In this document: positions 1 through 6,596 of the stretch, piece after piece
How the letters are laid out: every line of letters begins with the position of its first letter
Numbering within the stretch: position 1 is the first letter of the stretch
Assembly (NCBI GenBank): GCA_947474415.1
Contig: CANJKD010000102.1
Coordinates: forward strand, 1 to 7,438
DNA from: Burkholderiales bacterium
GTDB lineage: Bacteria; Pseudomonadota; Gammaproteobacteria; Burkholderiales; Burkholderiaceae_C
Direction: 5' to 3'
DNA: 7,438 bases
Notes under the pieces: generated by a model
What the model was told of the DNA's origin: nothing
The model's input: only the letters and a program-made list of their open reading frames with translations
Databases searched by the model: none
Made by a program: the position numbers and the translations under genes

Positions 1-301
1 ACTGGCGCGGGTCGGTAACGCGCCACTTCACGAGCCAGTCAATGACCAGGCTCTTCTTCTCTGCCGTGAAGATCGGCCGGGTCTCTGGGCTGTCCATGGT
101 CTGGATGCGGCGGTCGAGGAACACCACGTTCTGGAATGGCGGCGGCAGCTTCCATTTCAGGCCAGGGTCCTGGATGACTTCCTTGATCTCACCGAGTGCG
201 TAGACCACCGCAACCTGACGCTGGTCGACAACGAAAAGCGCGGACGAAAGCAACATCAGCGCCAACAGTGCGCCACCCACCAAAAATGCAATGCGATTCA
301 T
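1..301 (-). CDS. hflC: HflC, SPFH/band-7 membrane protein of the FtsH-HflKC complex (C-terminus outside window)
   Basis: HflC pairs with HflK to form the large membrane assembly that surrounds and modulates the AAA protease FtsH in the inner membrane (established for the family). Only the first 100 codons are present; the gene runs off the left edge. I translated it directly from ATG at 301. It begins MNRIAFLVGGALLALMLLSS, a single N-terminal membrane anchor at about residues 5-24. The start of the SPFH domain follows (VDQRQVAVVYALGEIKEV, then PGLKWKLPPPFQNV and FLDRRIQTMD). This order and the LDRR(I)QT block are typical of HflC. E. coli HflC is about 334 residues, so roughly 70 % is missing. 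The start is supported by AGGAG nine bases upstream. It lies 22 bp after the hflK stop, so the two are surely cotranscribed. No defect is visible in the part seen. Confidence 0.96.
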   Translation of the reverse strand, partial: MNRIAFLVGGALLALMLLSSALFVVDQRQVAVVYALGEIKEVIQDPGLKWKLPPPFQNVVFLDRRIQTMDSPETRPIFTAEKKSLVIDWLVKWRVTDPRQ

Positions 302-310
302 GTTCTCGTT

Positions 311-315
311 CTCCT
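311..315 (-). promoter_or_regulatory. Ribosome binding site of hflC
   Basis: On the minus strand the hflK-hflC spacer contains AGGAG nine bases before the ATG at 301. It is one of the clearest Shine-Dalgarno sequences in the window. It fixes the hflC start and suggests independent ribosome loading on hflC rather than pure coupling to hflK. Confidence 0.7.
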
Positions 316-323
316 GCGTTGCT

Positions 324-1670
324 TCAGCGGCCGTCGCGGTCGCGGCCGCGCTGGTTGTCGCGTGAGCGAACGTCGACCGCGCCGACGGCTGGCGTGGTTT
401 CGGCCGCAGCGGGCGCCGCGGAGGCTGCAGCGGGGGCAGCGCCCGCGGTTTGAGCTATGAGTTTGTCGAGCGGCAGGTAGAGCAGGTTCGAATTGCTGCG
501 GCTGTCGACCATGACCTTCGAGACGTTCGAATAGACCTGTTGCATGGTGTCGATGTACATGCGGTCCCGCGTCACGGCCGGCGCCTTCTGGTACTCAGCG
601 AGCACGCTGTTGAAGCGCTGCGCATCGCCTTGCGCCTGCGCGACCACGCGCGACTTGTAGCCTTCGGCCTCTTCGCGCAGCCGCGCCGACGTCCCTTGCG
701 CTTTTGGGATCACGTCACTGGCGTAGGCCAGGCCTTCCTTCTTCAACCGGTCGCCGTCTTGGCCGGCCTTCAGCGTGTCTTCGAATGCCGCCTGCACCTG
801 TTCCGGCGGCTGCACGCTCTGGACGTTGATGTTGACGATGACGATGCCCGCCTTGAGCCGGTCGAGCTGACCTTGCACCGACTTGGCAAGGTCAGCCGCG
901 ATCGCATCGCGTTGCTCATAGAGCACCGAGTCGATCTTGCTCTTGCCGACAATCTCGCGCACGGCCGATTCAGCGGCCAGCGTGACCGCCTCTTCGGGGT
1001 CGCGGTTCTCGAACAAGAACGAACGCGCGTCCTTCAACCGATATTGAACCGTGAAACGAATGTCGACGATGTTTTCGTCCTGAGTCAGCATCGACGAGTC
1101 GCGCAGGCCGGTGGCGGCAATCACCGCATTTCGACCCACTTCCTTCGAGCGCAACTGCGTCACGTTGACCGTCTCGTGGGCCTGAAACGGATATGGCATG
1201 CGCCACTGGAACCCGGCGTCGGCCGTGTGGCTGAACTTGCCAAACGACGTGACCACACCCTGCTGGCCTTCCTGCACGATGAAGAAGCCACTGCCGAGCC
1301 AGATCAGCGCGACCACACCGGCGATCAGGCCGGCGCCGATGCCGGCACTCCTCATGTCGGGCTGAAAGTTGGGGCCGCCTCCGTTGTCACCCGAGCCATT
1401 GCTTGGGCCCCGCGGGCCGCCACCCTTGCCACCGAACAGGCCACTGAGCTTGCGGTTGAAATCGCGCCAGAGTTCGTCGAGGTCAGGCGGCCCATCGCCG
1501 CGACCACCTGTGCTCAGGGCCAGCCCGGACGCGTTCGGCAGTACCGGGACGGTTCGGCGCGCCATCCGCCAGCGCGCTGAGCGCGAGATGCCTGCCAGCA
1601 AGTCGCGCGCGGCATCGGCCGCAGCGCGCAGCGATGAAGAACCGTGAAAATTAGGAGGCGAATGGCTCAT
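324..1670 (-). CDS. hflK: HflK, SPFH/band-7 membrane protein of the FtsH-HflKC complex
   Basis: HflK is the larger partner of HflC; together they cage FtsH and restrain its degradation of membrane proteins (established for the family). From ATG at 1670 the product is 448 residues (E. coli HflK 419). Residues 1-58 match nothing I recognise. Then come the family signature GPPDLDELWRDFNRKL (about 60-75), a Gly-rich linker, one membrane segment (about 108-132, ending WLGSGFFIV) and the SPFH domain starting EGQQGVVTSFGKF. A charged coiled-coil region contains QPPEQVQAAFEDTLKAG and LREEAEGYKSRVVAQAQGDA. The block YIDTMQQVYSNVSKVMVDSR precedes an Ala/Pro-rich tail (about 406-432) and a basic end. 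The start is uncertain. ATG 1670 overlaps the end of hflX by 20 bp and has no Shine-Dalgarno. ATG 1565 would give 413 residues, nearer the usual length, but would leave an 85-bp spacer. The open frame runs up to 1787 inside hflX, but a start there is unlikely. Confidence 0.95.
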   Translation of the reverse strand: MSHSPPNFHGSSSLRAAADAARDLLAGISRSARWRMARRTVPVLPNASGLALSTGGRGDGPPDLDELWRDFNRKLSGLFGGKGGGPRGPSNGSGDNGGGPNFQPDMRSAGIGAGLIAGVVALIWLGSGFFIVQEGQQGVVTSFGKFSHTADAGFQWRMPYPFQAHETVNVTQLRSKEVGRNAVIAATGLRDSSMLTQDENIVDIRFTVQYRLKDARSFLFENRDPEEAVTLAAESAVREIVGKSKIDSVLYEQRDAIAADLAKSVQGQLDRLKAGIVIVNINVQSVQPPEQVQAAFEDTLKAGQDGDRLKKEGLAYASDVIPKAQGTSARLREEAEGYKSRVVAQAQGDAQRFNSVLAEYQKAPAVTRDRMYIDTMQQVYSNVSKVMVDSRSNSNLLYLPLDKLIAQTAGAAPAAASAAPAAAETTPAVGAVDVRSRDNQRGRDRDGR

Positions 1671-2964
1671 GGTCGTGCGGGTGAAGGGTGGGTTCCGGGT
1701 GTGGAGTGTCGGGTTGCGTCTCGGCTTCGTCGGAGACGTCCTCCGCATCGAGGCCCGGGTTGAGGTCTTCATCTGGCTGCCAAGCATATGGCGCCGTATC
1801 GTTCGGGTTCAAGACGCCTTCGAGCGTGCCGGCAACGGCCTCGCGCAGCACGTCCCGAAGCGACTCCATGCCTTCGCCCGTGCGTGAGCTGATGAAGACA
1901 CGCGGCACGCGCCAGCCTGCGCCCAAGTCGTAAAGGTCGCGCAGCACACGCGGACGCTGCGTTTCCTCAAGCCGGTCGAGCTTGTTGAACACGAGCACTT
2001 GAGCAATGTCGCCAGCGCCGATCTCCACCAGCACCCGTTGCACCTCAGCCATCTGCTCGGCCAGCACCGGGCTGGCGCAGTCGACGACATGCAGAAGCAG
2101 GTCGGCGTCGTTCGCTTCCTGCAAGGTGGCCTCGAAGGCTTCGATCAGCTTGTGTGGCAAGTCGCGGATAAAACCCACCGTGTCGGACAAGGACACCGAC
2201 CGCGTGACCTCGTCGAGGTGGAGTTGGCGCGTGGTGGTGTCGAGCGTGGCGAACAACTGGTCAGCCACGTAGGCACGCGCGTTGACCATGGCATTAAACA
2301 GGGTCGACTTGCCGGCGTTCGTATAGCCCACCAGCGAGACCCGAAAGGTCTGATTGCGCTCGCGGGAGCGGCGCTGCGTGCTGCGTTGGCGCTTGACTCG
2401 ATCGAGCTGCTTCTTCACGCCTTTGATGCGCTCGCCGATCATGCGCCGGTCGAGTTCGATCTGCGCCTCGCCCGGGCCACCGCGCATGCCGATACCGCCG
2501 CTTTGCCGCTCGAGGTGGCTCCAGCGGCGCACCAGGCGCGTCGACAGGTATTGCAGGCGTGCCAGTTCGACCTGCAGCTTGCCTTCGTGGCTTTGCGCGC
2601 GGTCGCCGAAGATTTCGAGGATCAGCATCGTGCGGTCGGCCACCGCCACACCGAGATGCCGCTCGAGGTTGCGCTGCTGGGCGGGCGACAACGCTTGATC
2701 GAAGAGCACGGCTTCGGCCTGATAGCCCTCGACCAGCGCCTTGATTTCGTCAGCCTTGCCCGAACCGATGAAGAGCGCCGCATCCGGGGCCTTGCGGCGC
2801 GCAACCACGCGCGCAACCGCCACGTCACCCGCCGACTCCGCCAGCAAAGCGAGTTCGTCGAGGGACTCGTCGAACGTCTTGCCACGACCGAAATCGACAC
2901 CCACCAGAATGGCACGAGCGGGCGGGGTGAGCCCGCTCGCAGGGCTTGCGTCGGCGGAACTCAA
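1651..2964 (-). CDS. hflX: HflX, ribosome-associated GTPase (ribosome-splitting factor family)
   Basis: HflX is a translation-factor-related GTPase that binds the 50S subunit and splits stalled 70S ribosomes under stress (established in E. coli). The product is 437 residues. The N-terminal HflX domain (about 17-205) contains FIGSGKADEI, FDQALSPAQQRNLE, DRTMLILEIF and the loop GGIGMRGGPGEAQ (156-168; Ala where Thr is usual). A basic coiled helix (about 175-204) leads to the G domain, with G1 GYTNAGKST (213-221), switch FATLDTTTR (238-246), G3 DTVG (261-264), G4 NKLD (327-330) and G5-like SSRTGEG (359-365). After about residue 385 the protein ends in an acidic tail with four histidines, not the folded C-terminal domain of E. 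coli HflX. The start is TTG at 2964, 25 bp after hfq. No in-frame ATG or GTG lies just upstream and no Shine-Dalgarno is seen; a GTG at residue 21 would cut the conserved N-terminus. Confidence 0.96.
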   Translation of the reverse strand: MSSADASPASGLTPPARAILVGVDFGRGKTFDESLDELALLAESAGDVAVARVVARRKAPDAALFIGSGKADEIKALVEGYQAEAVLFDQALSPAQQRNLERHLGVAVADRTMLILEIFGDRAQSHEGKLQVELARLQYLSTRLVRRWSHLERQSGGIGMRGGPGEAQIELDRRMIGERIKGVKKQLDRVKRQRSTQRRSRERNQTFRVSLVGYTNAGKSTLFNAMVNARAYVADQLFATLDTTTRQLHLDEVTRSVSLSDTVGFIRDLPHKLIEAFEATLQEANDADLLLHVVDCASPVLAEQMAEVQRVLVEIGAGDIAQVLVFNKLDRLEETQRPRVLRDLYDLGAGWRVPRVFISSRTGEGMESLRDVLREAVAGTLEGVLNPNDTAPYAWQPDEDLNPGLDAEDVSDEAETQPDTPHPEPTLHPHDHEPFAS

Positions 2965-2993
2965 GGTGAGACGCGTCGGGCCGTCAGGGTCAT
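2961..2993 (-). other. Ten-codon mini-ORF linking the hfq stop to the hflX TTG start
   Basis: Between hfq and hflX, ATG at 2993 overlaps the hfq TGA (ATGA). It opens a 10-codon frame ([10 protein letters not shown]) that ends with TGA at 2963-2961, overlapping the hflX TTG at 2964 (TTGA). The frame differs from both hfq and hflX. It could relay ribosomes by termination-reinitiation onto the otherwise poorly marked TTG. It could equally be chance, since short overlaps of this kind are common. No Shine-Dalgarno precedes the ATG, so its translation would depend on coupling to hfq. The geometry is seen directly; the function is inference. Confidence 0.3.
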
Positions 2994-3241
2994 GCCGAAG
3001 CTGCAGGCTCGGCCGGGTCGGCGGCGTGGAAGCTCACGGCCCGGCCGGGTACCACCGTCGAAATGGCGTGCTTGTAGACCATCTGCGTCACGGTGTTTCG
3101 AAGCAGCACCACGTACTGATCGAATGACTCGATGTGGCCCTGCAATTTGATGCCGTTGACGAGGTAGATCGAAACCGGAACATGCTCCTTGCGCAGCAGG
3201 TTCAGGAAGGGGTCTTGTAGGAGTTGCCCTTTGTTGCTCAC
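2990..3241 (-). CDS. hfq: Hfq, RNA chaperone of the Sm/LSm family
   Basis: Hfq is a hexameric ring that pairs small regulatory RNAs with mRNAs in the cytoplasm and affects their stability and translation (established). The product is 83 residues. Sm1 starts in QDPFLN (residues 9-14) and continues [22 protein letters not shown]. Sm2 contains [17 protein letters not shown], including the YKHA signature of the proximal RNA-binding face. The rim segment reads RKEH (17-20) where E. coli has RRER, as I recall for betaproteobacterial Hfq. The C-terminal tail is short (about 15 residues, [11 protein letters not shown]). The start is GTG at 3241, chosen because it gives the expected N-terminus and is preceded by GGAGAA. 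hfq lies 93 bp after der, the largest spacer in the window, so it may have its own promoter. In E. coli Hfq represses its own mRNA; whether it does so here cannot be read from the sequence. Confidence 0.98.
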   Translation of the reverse strand: MSNKGQLLQDPFLNLLRKEHVPVSIYLVNGIKLQGHIESFDQYVVLLRNTVTQMVYKHAISTVVPGRAVSFHAADPAEPAASA

Positions 3242-3245
3242 GATA

Positions 3246-3251
3246 TTCTCC
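3246..3251 (-). promoter_or_regulatory. Ribosome binding site of hfq
   Basis: The minus strand reads GGAGAA followed by four bases (TATC) and then GTG. This Shine-Dalgarno sequence supports the non-ATG start of hfq at 3241. Confidence 0.7.
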
Positions 3252-3274
3252 GTGATGTAGTTTTGAAGTGGTTC

Positions 3275-3283
3275 ACGTTAACA
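3275..3283 (-). promoter_or_regulatory. Possible extended -10 element upstream of hfq (weak)
   Basis: In the 93-bp der-hfq spacer the minus strand contains TGTTAACGT, which fits an extended -10 pattern (TGn followed by TAnnnT) but matches the full TATAAT consensus at only three positions. No good -35 hexamer lies 16-18 bases upstream. The spacer from about 3242 to 3300 is noticeably more A+T-rich than the flanking genes, as expected of a leader or promoter region. An hfq promoter here is plausible from position; this exact site is only a candidate. I see no clear terminator hairpin for der in the same spacer. Confidence 0.2.
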
Positions 3284-3334
3284 CAGCGATCAAACACGTC
3301 GGAGAGCAGAGCCGGAAGCCCCGCCACAAGGCAG

Positions 3335-4669
3335 TCACTCCTTGGTGTCGAACGGGTTTTTCGAGCTGCGCAGCTCGATCCGCATCGGCGTGCCAGTGAG
3401 CTTGAAGTGCTCGCGGAAGCGGCCTTCGAGGAAGCGCTTGTAGGTTTCGCTGATGTGGTCGAGCGAATTGCCGTGGATCACGATCAGTGGCGGGTTCATG
3501 CCGCCCTGGTGCGCGTAGCGAAGCTTCGGGCGGAACGCGCCGGCACGCTTCGGCGCCTGGTGTTCGACGGCCTCTTGCAGCAGGCGCGTGAGCACTGGCG
3601 TCGACATTTTTCGCATGGCCGACGAGTGTGCATCGGCGATCGCCTTCCACACCGGCCCGAGCCCCTGGCGCTTGATGGCCGAGATGTGCATCACCGGCGC
3701 GAACTTCAGGAACGCCAGGCGCTGCTCGATTGAGCGCTGCAGGGTCTGCCTCTGGTAGTCGTCGACCGCGTCCCACTTGTTCACCGCCAACACCACGGCG
3801 CGGCCGCTTTCCAGCACATAGCCGGCGATGTGGGCGTCTTGATCGGTCACGCCCTGCGTGGCATCGAGCAGCAGCAGCACCACGTTCGCGTCGGCAATCG
3901 CCTGCAGAGTCTTGACAACCGAGAACTTCTCGATCGCCTCGAACACCTTGCCGCGGCGCCGCAGGCCGGCGGTATCGATGAGTTCGAACTTCTGTCCGCC
4001 GCGCTCGAAGGGCACACTGATCGCATCGCGCGTCGTGCCGGGCTGGTCGAACGCCACCAGCCGCTCTTCGCCCAGCCACGTGTTGATCAGGGTCGACTTC
4101 CCGACGTTCGGACGCCCCGCGACCGCCAGGCGGATCGGCGCGCCCTCTTCCGGCTCGGCGGCTTCGTCTTCGGCCCACTCGAAGTGCGCGAGCGCCGCGT
4201 CGGTCAGGCTGCGAATCCCCTGCCCGTGCGCGGCAGAAATCGGGTGCGGCTCGCCCAGCCCCAACTCGAAGAACTCGCCCAGAAGCGGCGATTCCGGCAT
4301 GCCTTCGGCCTTGTTGACGGCCAGCAGCAACTTCTTACCGGTGGTGCGCAGATAGCGTGCGATGTCGTGGTCTTGCCCGGCCACGCCGGCTCGAATGTCG
4401 ACCACGAAGATCACCGCATCGGCCTCGGCCACGGCCTGGCGCGTCTGCTTCGCCATCTCCTTGACGATGCCGGTGGCGTTGTCGGGCTCGAAGCCCCCGG
4501 TGTCGACGACGATGAACTCGTGCTCGCCGCTGCGCCCGTCACCGTAGTGGCGGTCGCGTGTCAGCCCGGAGAAGTCGGCCACGATGGCATCGCGGCTCTT
4601 CGTCATGCGGTTGAACAGCGTCGACTTGCCGACGTTCGGGCGGCCCACCAGGGCGATCACGGGTTTCAT
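3335..4669 (-). CDS. der: Der (EngA), tandem-domain GTPase for 50S ribosome assembly
   Basis: Der is an essential GTPase acting late in 50S subunit maturation and is the only bacterial GTPase family with two consecutive G domains (established). The product is 444 residues, normal for the family in this group (E. coli 490). G domain 1 has GRPNVGKST (9-17), DTGG (56-59) and a G4 of NKAE (119-122), with Glu where Asp is canonical. An acidic linker (about 165-177, [13 protein letters not shown]) follows. G domain 2 has GRPNVGKST (185-193), GTTRD (211-215), DTAG (232-235) and NKWD (297-300). The KH-like C-terminal domain spans about 355-440, with [20 protein letters not shown] at 382-401. The ATG at 4669 gives the expected [16 protein letters not shown] start; the Shine-Dalgarno is weak. 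It follows bamB by 33 bp. E. coli shows the same bamB-der adjacency. Confidence 0.98.
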   Translation of the reverse strand: MKPVIALVGRPNVGKSTLFNRMTKSRDAIVADFSGLTRDRHYGDGRSGEHEFIVVDTGGFEPDNATGIVKEMAKQTRQAVAEADAVIFVVDIRAGVAGQDHDIARYLRTTGKKLLLAVNKAEGMPESPLLGEFFELGLGEPHPISAAHGQGIRSLTDAALAHFEWAEDEAAEPEEGAPIRLAVAGRPNVGKSTLINTWLGEERLVAFDQPGTTRDAISVPFERGGQKFELIDTAGLRRRGKVFEAIEKFSVVKTLQAIADANVVLLLLDATQGVTDQDAHIAGYVLESGRAVVLAVNKWDAVDDYQRQTLQRSIEQRLAFLKFAPVMHISAIKRQGLGPVWKAIADAHSSAMRKMSTPVLTRLLQEAVEHQAPKRAGAFRPKLRYAHQGGMNPPLIVIHGNSLDHISETYKRFLEGRFREHFKLTGTPMRIELRSSKNPFDTKE

Positions 4670-4702
4670 GCGGGGTCCGGGATTCTCTTCAGTTCGCCGC
4701 GA

Positions 4703-5854
4703 TCACTGCGGCCGGAAGGCGAACAGCCCACCGTTGCGCGTCACCACCAGCATGGTCGAGCCCGACACCACGGGCGCGCTGATGATCGCGCTGCCGTCGG
4801 TGCTCATGCGCAATTGCGCTTCGCCGGTGTCGCGTGCCAGCCAGTGCAGCGTGCCGTCGGCGTCGCCAAAGACCACCGTCTTGCCAACGCTCACGGGCGC
4901 AGTCAGGCCGCGGTACATCAGCTTGTCGGACGTCCAGGCGACGTCGCCGCTGCTGAACTTCCATGCCGTCACCCGATCCGATGCGTCGGCGGCGAACACG
5001 TAGTCTGCGCCGGCCCCCACGCCATCGGTACCACCGGAAATCTTGCTCCAGGCGAGTGTCGCCCGCTCGGCATTCACGCAACCCACCGCAGCCTGGAAGG
5101 AACGCGCGCACAGCACGTCGCCGACCCGCACGGCAGGGCCGACCAGATCCGCCAGGCGCTCGATCTCGTTGGCGCCACGCGGAGCACCAACCACGACTTC
5201 CCAGCGCACGGTTCCCTTCAGGGGATCAACGCCCGCCATGCGCGGGCCCTGTCCGACGATCAAGGTGTCCTTGAAGGCCGACAGCACGCCGGTCTGCGAC
5301 AGCGTCAGCGGGTCACCAGGGCGCTGCAGTGACCAGAGCTTGCGGCCATCGATCGCGTCGAAGGCCTGCACACTGCGGTCGACACCGAGCACGAACACGC
5401 GCTCGCCTGCGATCAGCGGTGCGGTCGATACACGCGTTGTCAGCGGCTTGCGCCACTTGACCTGGCCCTGCTCGAAAGTCACCAATTCACCGTCGCGCGT
5501 CACGACAGCGGCAAATCGGCCGTCGCTGCTCGCGCCGACACCTGCACCGAGCTTCGCCGCCGCATTGCCGCGCCAGACTTCCCGGCCGGTATCGACATCG
5601 AGCGTGAGCACCGTACCGTCACCGCCGGCCACGACGAATGCGCTGCGGGTCACTGCGACCGTGAACGGGAATTCGATCTTCTCTATGCGCTGGCTCCATA
5701 CCAGGGCTCCTGCGATCTTCGGCGTCAGCGGTTCCAGCGGCAGCGGCTTGGGCTTCGAGGCCGCACACCCGGCGGTCACGGCGATGATCACCAGGCCGAC
5801 CATGGCCAGCAGTGGCCGCGCCGCAGCCCAGCCGGTCAGGCGATGCACAGTCAT
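4703..5854 (-). CDS. bamB: BamB, outer-membrane lipoprotein of the BAM complex
   Basis: BamB is a beta-propeller lipoprotein on the periplasmic face of the outer membrane that binds BamA and helps insert beta-barrel proteins (established). From ATG at 5854 the product is 383 residues. It has a lipoprotein signal peptide: a short basic start, a hydrophobic core at about 15-27 and the lipobox VTAGC with the modified Cys at residue 30. The mature part shows repeated PQQ-like propeller blades, for example GTVLTLDVDTGREVWRG, RSVQAFDAIDGRKLWSLQR and GTVRWEVVVG. It also carries the family segment APRGANEIERLADLVG, close to the E. coli PRGSTEIDRL region. The frame is open to 5971, but the ATG at 5854 overlaps the upstream stop as ATGA, has GGAG eight bases before it and gives a proper signal peptide. 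It is translationally coupled to the yfgM-like gene. Confidence 0.97.
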   Translation of the reverse strand: MTVHRLTGWAAARPLLAMVGLVIIAVTAGCAASKPKPLPLEPLTPKIAGALVWSQRIEKIEFPFTVAVTRSAFVVAGGDGTVLTLDVDTGREVWRGNAAAKLGAGVGASSDGRFAAVVTRDGELVTFEQGQVKWRKPLTTRVSTAPLIAGERVFVLGVDRSVQAFDAIDGRKLWSLQRPGDPLTLSQTGVLSAFKDTLIVGQGPRMAGVDPLKGTVRWEVVVGAPRGANEIERLADLVGPAVRVGDVLCARSFQAAVGCVNAERATLAWSKISGGTDGVGAGADYVFAADASDRVTAWKFSSGDVAWTSDKLMYRGLTAPVSVGKTVVFGDADGTLHWLARDTGEAQLRMSTDGSAIISAPVVSGSTMLVVTRNGGLFAFRPQ

Positions 5855-6534
5855 TTCACGATCTCCGCCGCCTGTGCCGGCGCGCTTGCGGCAGTGGGCG
5901 AAGCGCCCAGCGCAGTCAGCTTCGCGTCGATCAGCCTGCGGTAGTCGACTTTGGCATCCATCGCTTGCCATGCTTTCGTGTAGGCCGCCTTGGCTTCATC
6001 TTTCTTGCCTTGCGCCATCAAGACATCACCACGCCGGTCGGCAACCAGCGCCTCGAACTCGACCGCAGTGGCCGCGTCGAGTTGCTTGAGCGCTTCGTCG
6101 TACTTTTTCTGGTCAAGCAGCAGGCCGGCAGCGCGCATGCGGGCGACCGTCTGGTATTCGGTTTCGGGCGCATTCGCCGCCACCCAAGCCAGCGACGCCA
6201 GTGCCGCCTCAACCTGCCCCTTCGCGAACTGGGCCTTGGCGGCGAGCAGCCCGCCCTGCTGGGTGTAGCTGGTGCGCGGGAAGCGCTCTTTCATGTCGGA
6301 GAACACACGGCTTGCCTGCTCGGCATTGCCGGCCTGGGCCGCTTGGTCGAGCTGGTCGAACATGGCGCCCGACTTGGCCGACTGGTCGCGCTGCCACCAA
6401 TTCCAGCCGTTCCAGCCGGCATAGGCCGCCATCACTGCGATCAGCGCCCAGGTGACGAGGTTGCCGTATTGCTTCCAGAAGGTCTTCAGCTGGTCGAGCT
6501 GTTCTTGTTCTTCGAGGTCGAGATGGGTGGCCAT
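5851..6534 (-). CDS. yfgM: YfgM-like TPR protein, predicted ancillary SecYEG translocon subunit
   Basis: In E. coli YfgM is an inner-membrane protein with a periplasmic TPR domain that associates with SecYEG and the chaperone PpiD (established for E. coli, inferred here). The product is 227 residues (E. coli about 206). An acidic, Gln-rich cytoplasmic start (MATHLDLEEQEQLDQLKTFW) precedes one membrane segment at about 27-43 (WALIAVMAAYAGWNGW). A long periplasmic part of short helical repeats follows, including ALASLAWVAANAP, KYDEALKQLDAA, ADRRGDVLMAQGKKDEAKAAY and a family-type end DYRRLIDAKLTALG (197-210), then an Ala/Pro tail. The frame is open to 6624, but ATG 6534 gives the family N-terminus; longer forms would overlap the hisS end. 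The Shine-Dalgarno is weak. Its position between hisS and bamB matches the E. coli order and supports the assignment. Confidence 0.92.
   Translation of the reverse strand: MATHLDLEEQEQLDQLKTFWKQYGNLVTWALIAVMAAYAGWNGWNWWQRDQSAKSGAMFDQLDQAAQAGNAEQASRVFSDMKERFPRTSYTQQGGLLAAKAQFAKGQVEAALASLAWVAANAPETEYQTVARMRAAGLLLDQKKYDEALKQLDAATAVEFEALVADRRGDVLMAQGKKDEAKAAYTKAWQAMDAKVDYRRLIDAKLTALGASPTAASAPAQAAEIVK
5863..5866 (-). promoter_or_regulatory. Ribosome binding site of bamB inside the end of the upstream gene
   Basis: The minus strand reads GGAG eight bases before the bamB ATG at 5854, within the last codons of the yfgM-like gene. With the ATGA overlap it decides the bamB start over the longer open frame. 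Confidence 0.65.
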
Positions 6535-6565
6535 TGACTTGCGGTTCCGCAGGATTCGAAAGTGA

Positions 6566-6581
6566 GGTCTCGGGTGAGACC
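6566..6581 (-). other. Short hairpin between hisS and yfgM
   Basis: In the 62-bp spacer after the hisS stop there is a perfect 6-bp inverted repeat with a 4-base loop (minus strand GGTCTC-ACCC-GAGACC). It is followed by TCACTTTCG rather than a run of T, so it does not look like a strong intrinsic terminator. It could act as a weak attenuator, protect an RNA 3' end after processing, or be chance. Confidence 0.4.
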
Positions 6582-6596
6582 CGGAAAGAGCGGCGA

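Noticed and set aside
450..1580. A 376-codon plus-strand frame opposite hflK
   Set aside because: It is antisense to the conserved SPFH coding sequence, with composition typical of a reverse-frame artefact.
1671..1787. N-terminal extension of hflK upstream to 1787
   Set aside because: It would add 39 residues deep inside the hflX frame. The sequence is Thr/Arg/Pro-rich and unlike any HflK, and the conserved part begins far downstream.
1999..3150. A 383-codon plus-strand frame opposite hflX and hfq
   Set aside because: It is a shadow of the hflX and hfq codons and crosses their boundary. The product shows no recognisable motif.
3242..3334. Intrinsic terminator after der
   Set aside because: I looked for a stem followed by a T-run on the minus strand. 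The G+C-rich part near 3305-3325 forms no convincing stem and has no T-tract.
3273..4178. A 301-codon minus-strand frame overlapping der in a second frame
   Set aside because: It is very rich in Arg, Ala and Gly, with no family signal. The der frame through the same bases is intact with all G-domain motifs, so this is an out-of-frame reading and not a frameshifted gene.
4080..4645. Near-identical DNA segments at about 4088-4114 and 4617-4643 (similar again near 2299-2321)
   Set aside because: They encode P-loops: the two GRPNVGKST motifs of Der and the GYTNAGKST motif of HflX. The similarity follows from the ancient duplicated G domains, not from a mobile or regulatory repeat.
3830..5332. 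A 500-codon open frame on the plus strand across der and bamB
   Set aside because: It lies antisense to two well-conserved genes. Long antisense frames are expected where codons end mostly in G or C. Its translation is rich in Arg, His, Ala and Gly and resembles no family; there is no gap in the real genes to host it.
5855..5971. N-terminal extension of bamB upstream to 5971
   Set aside because: It would bury the lipoprotein signal peptide behind a hydrophilic leader. The ATGA overlap with GGAG at 5854 is a far better start.
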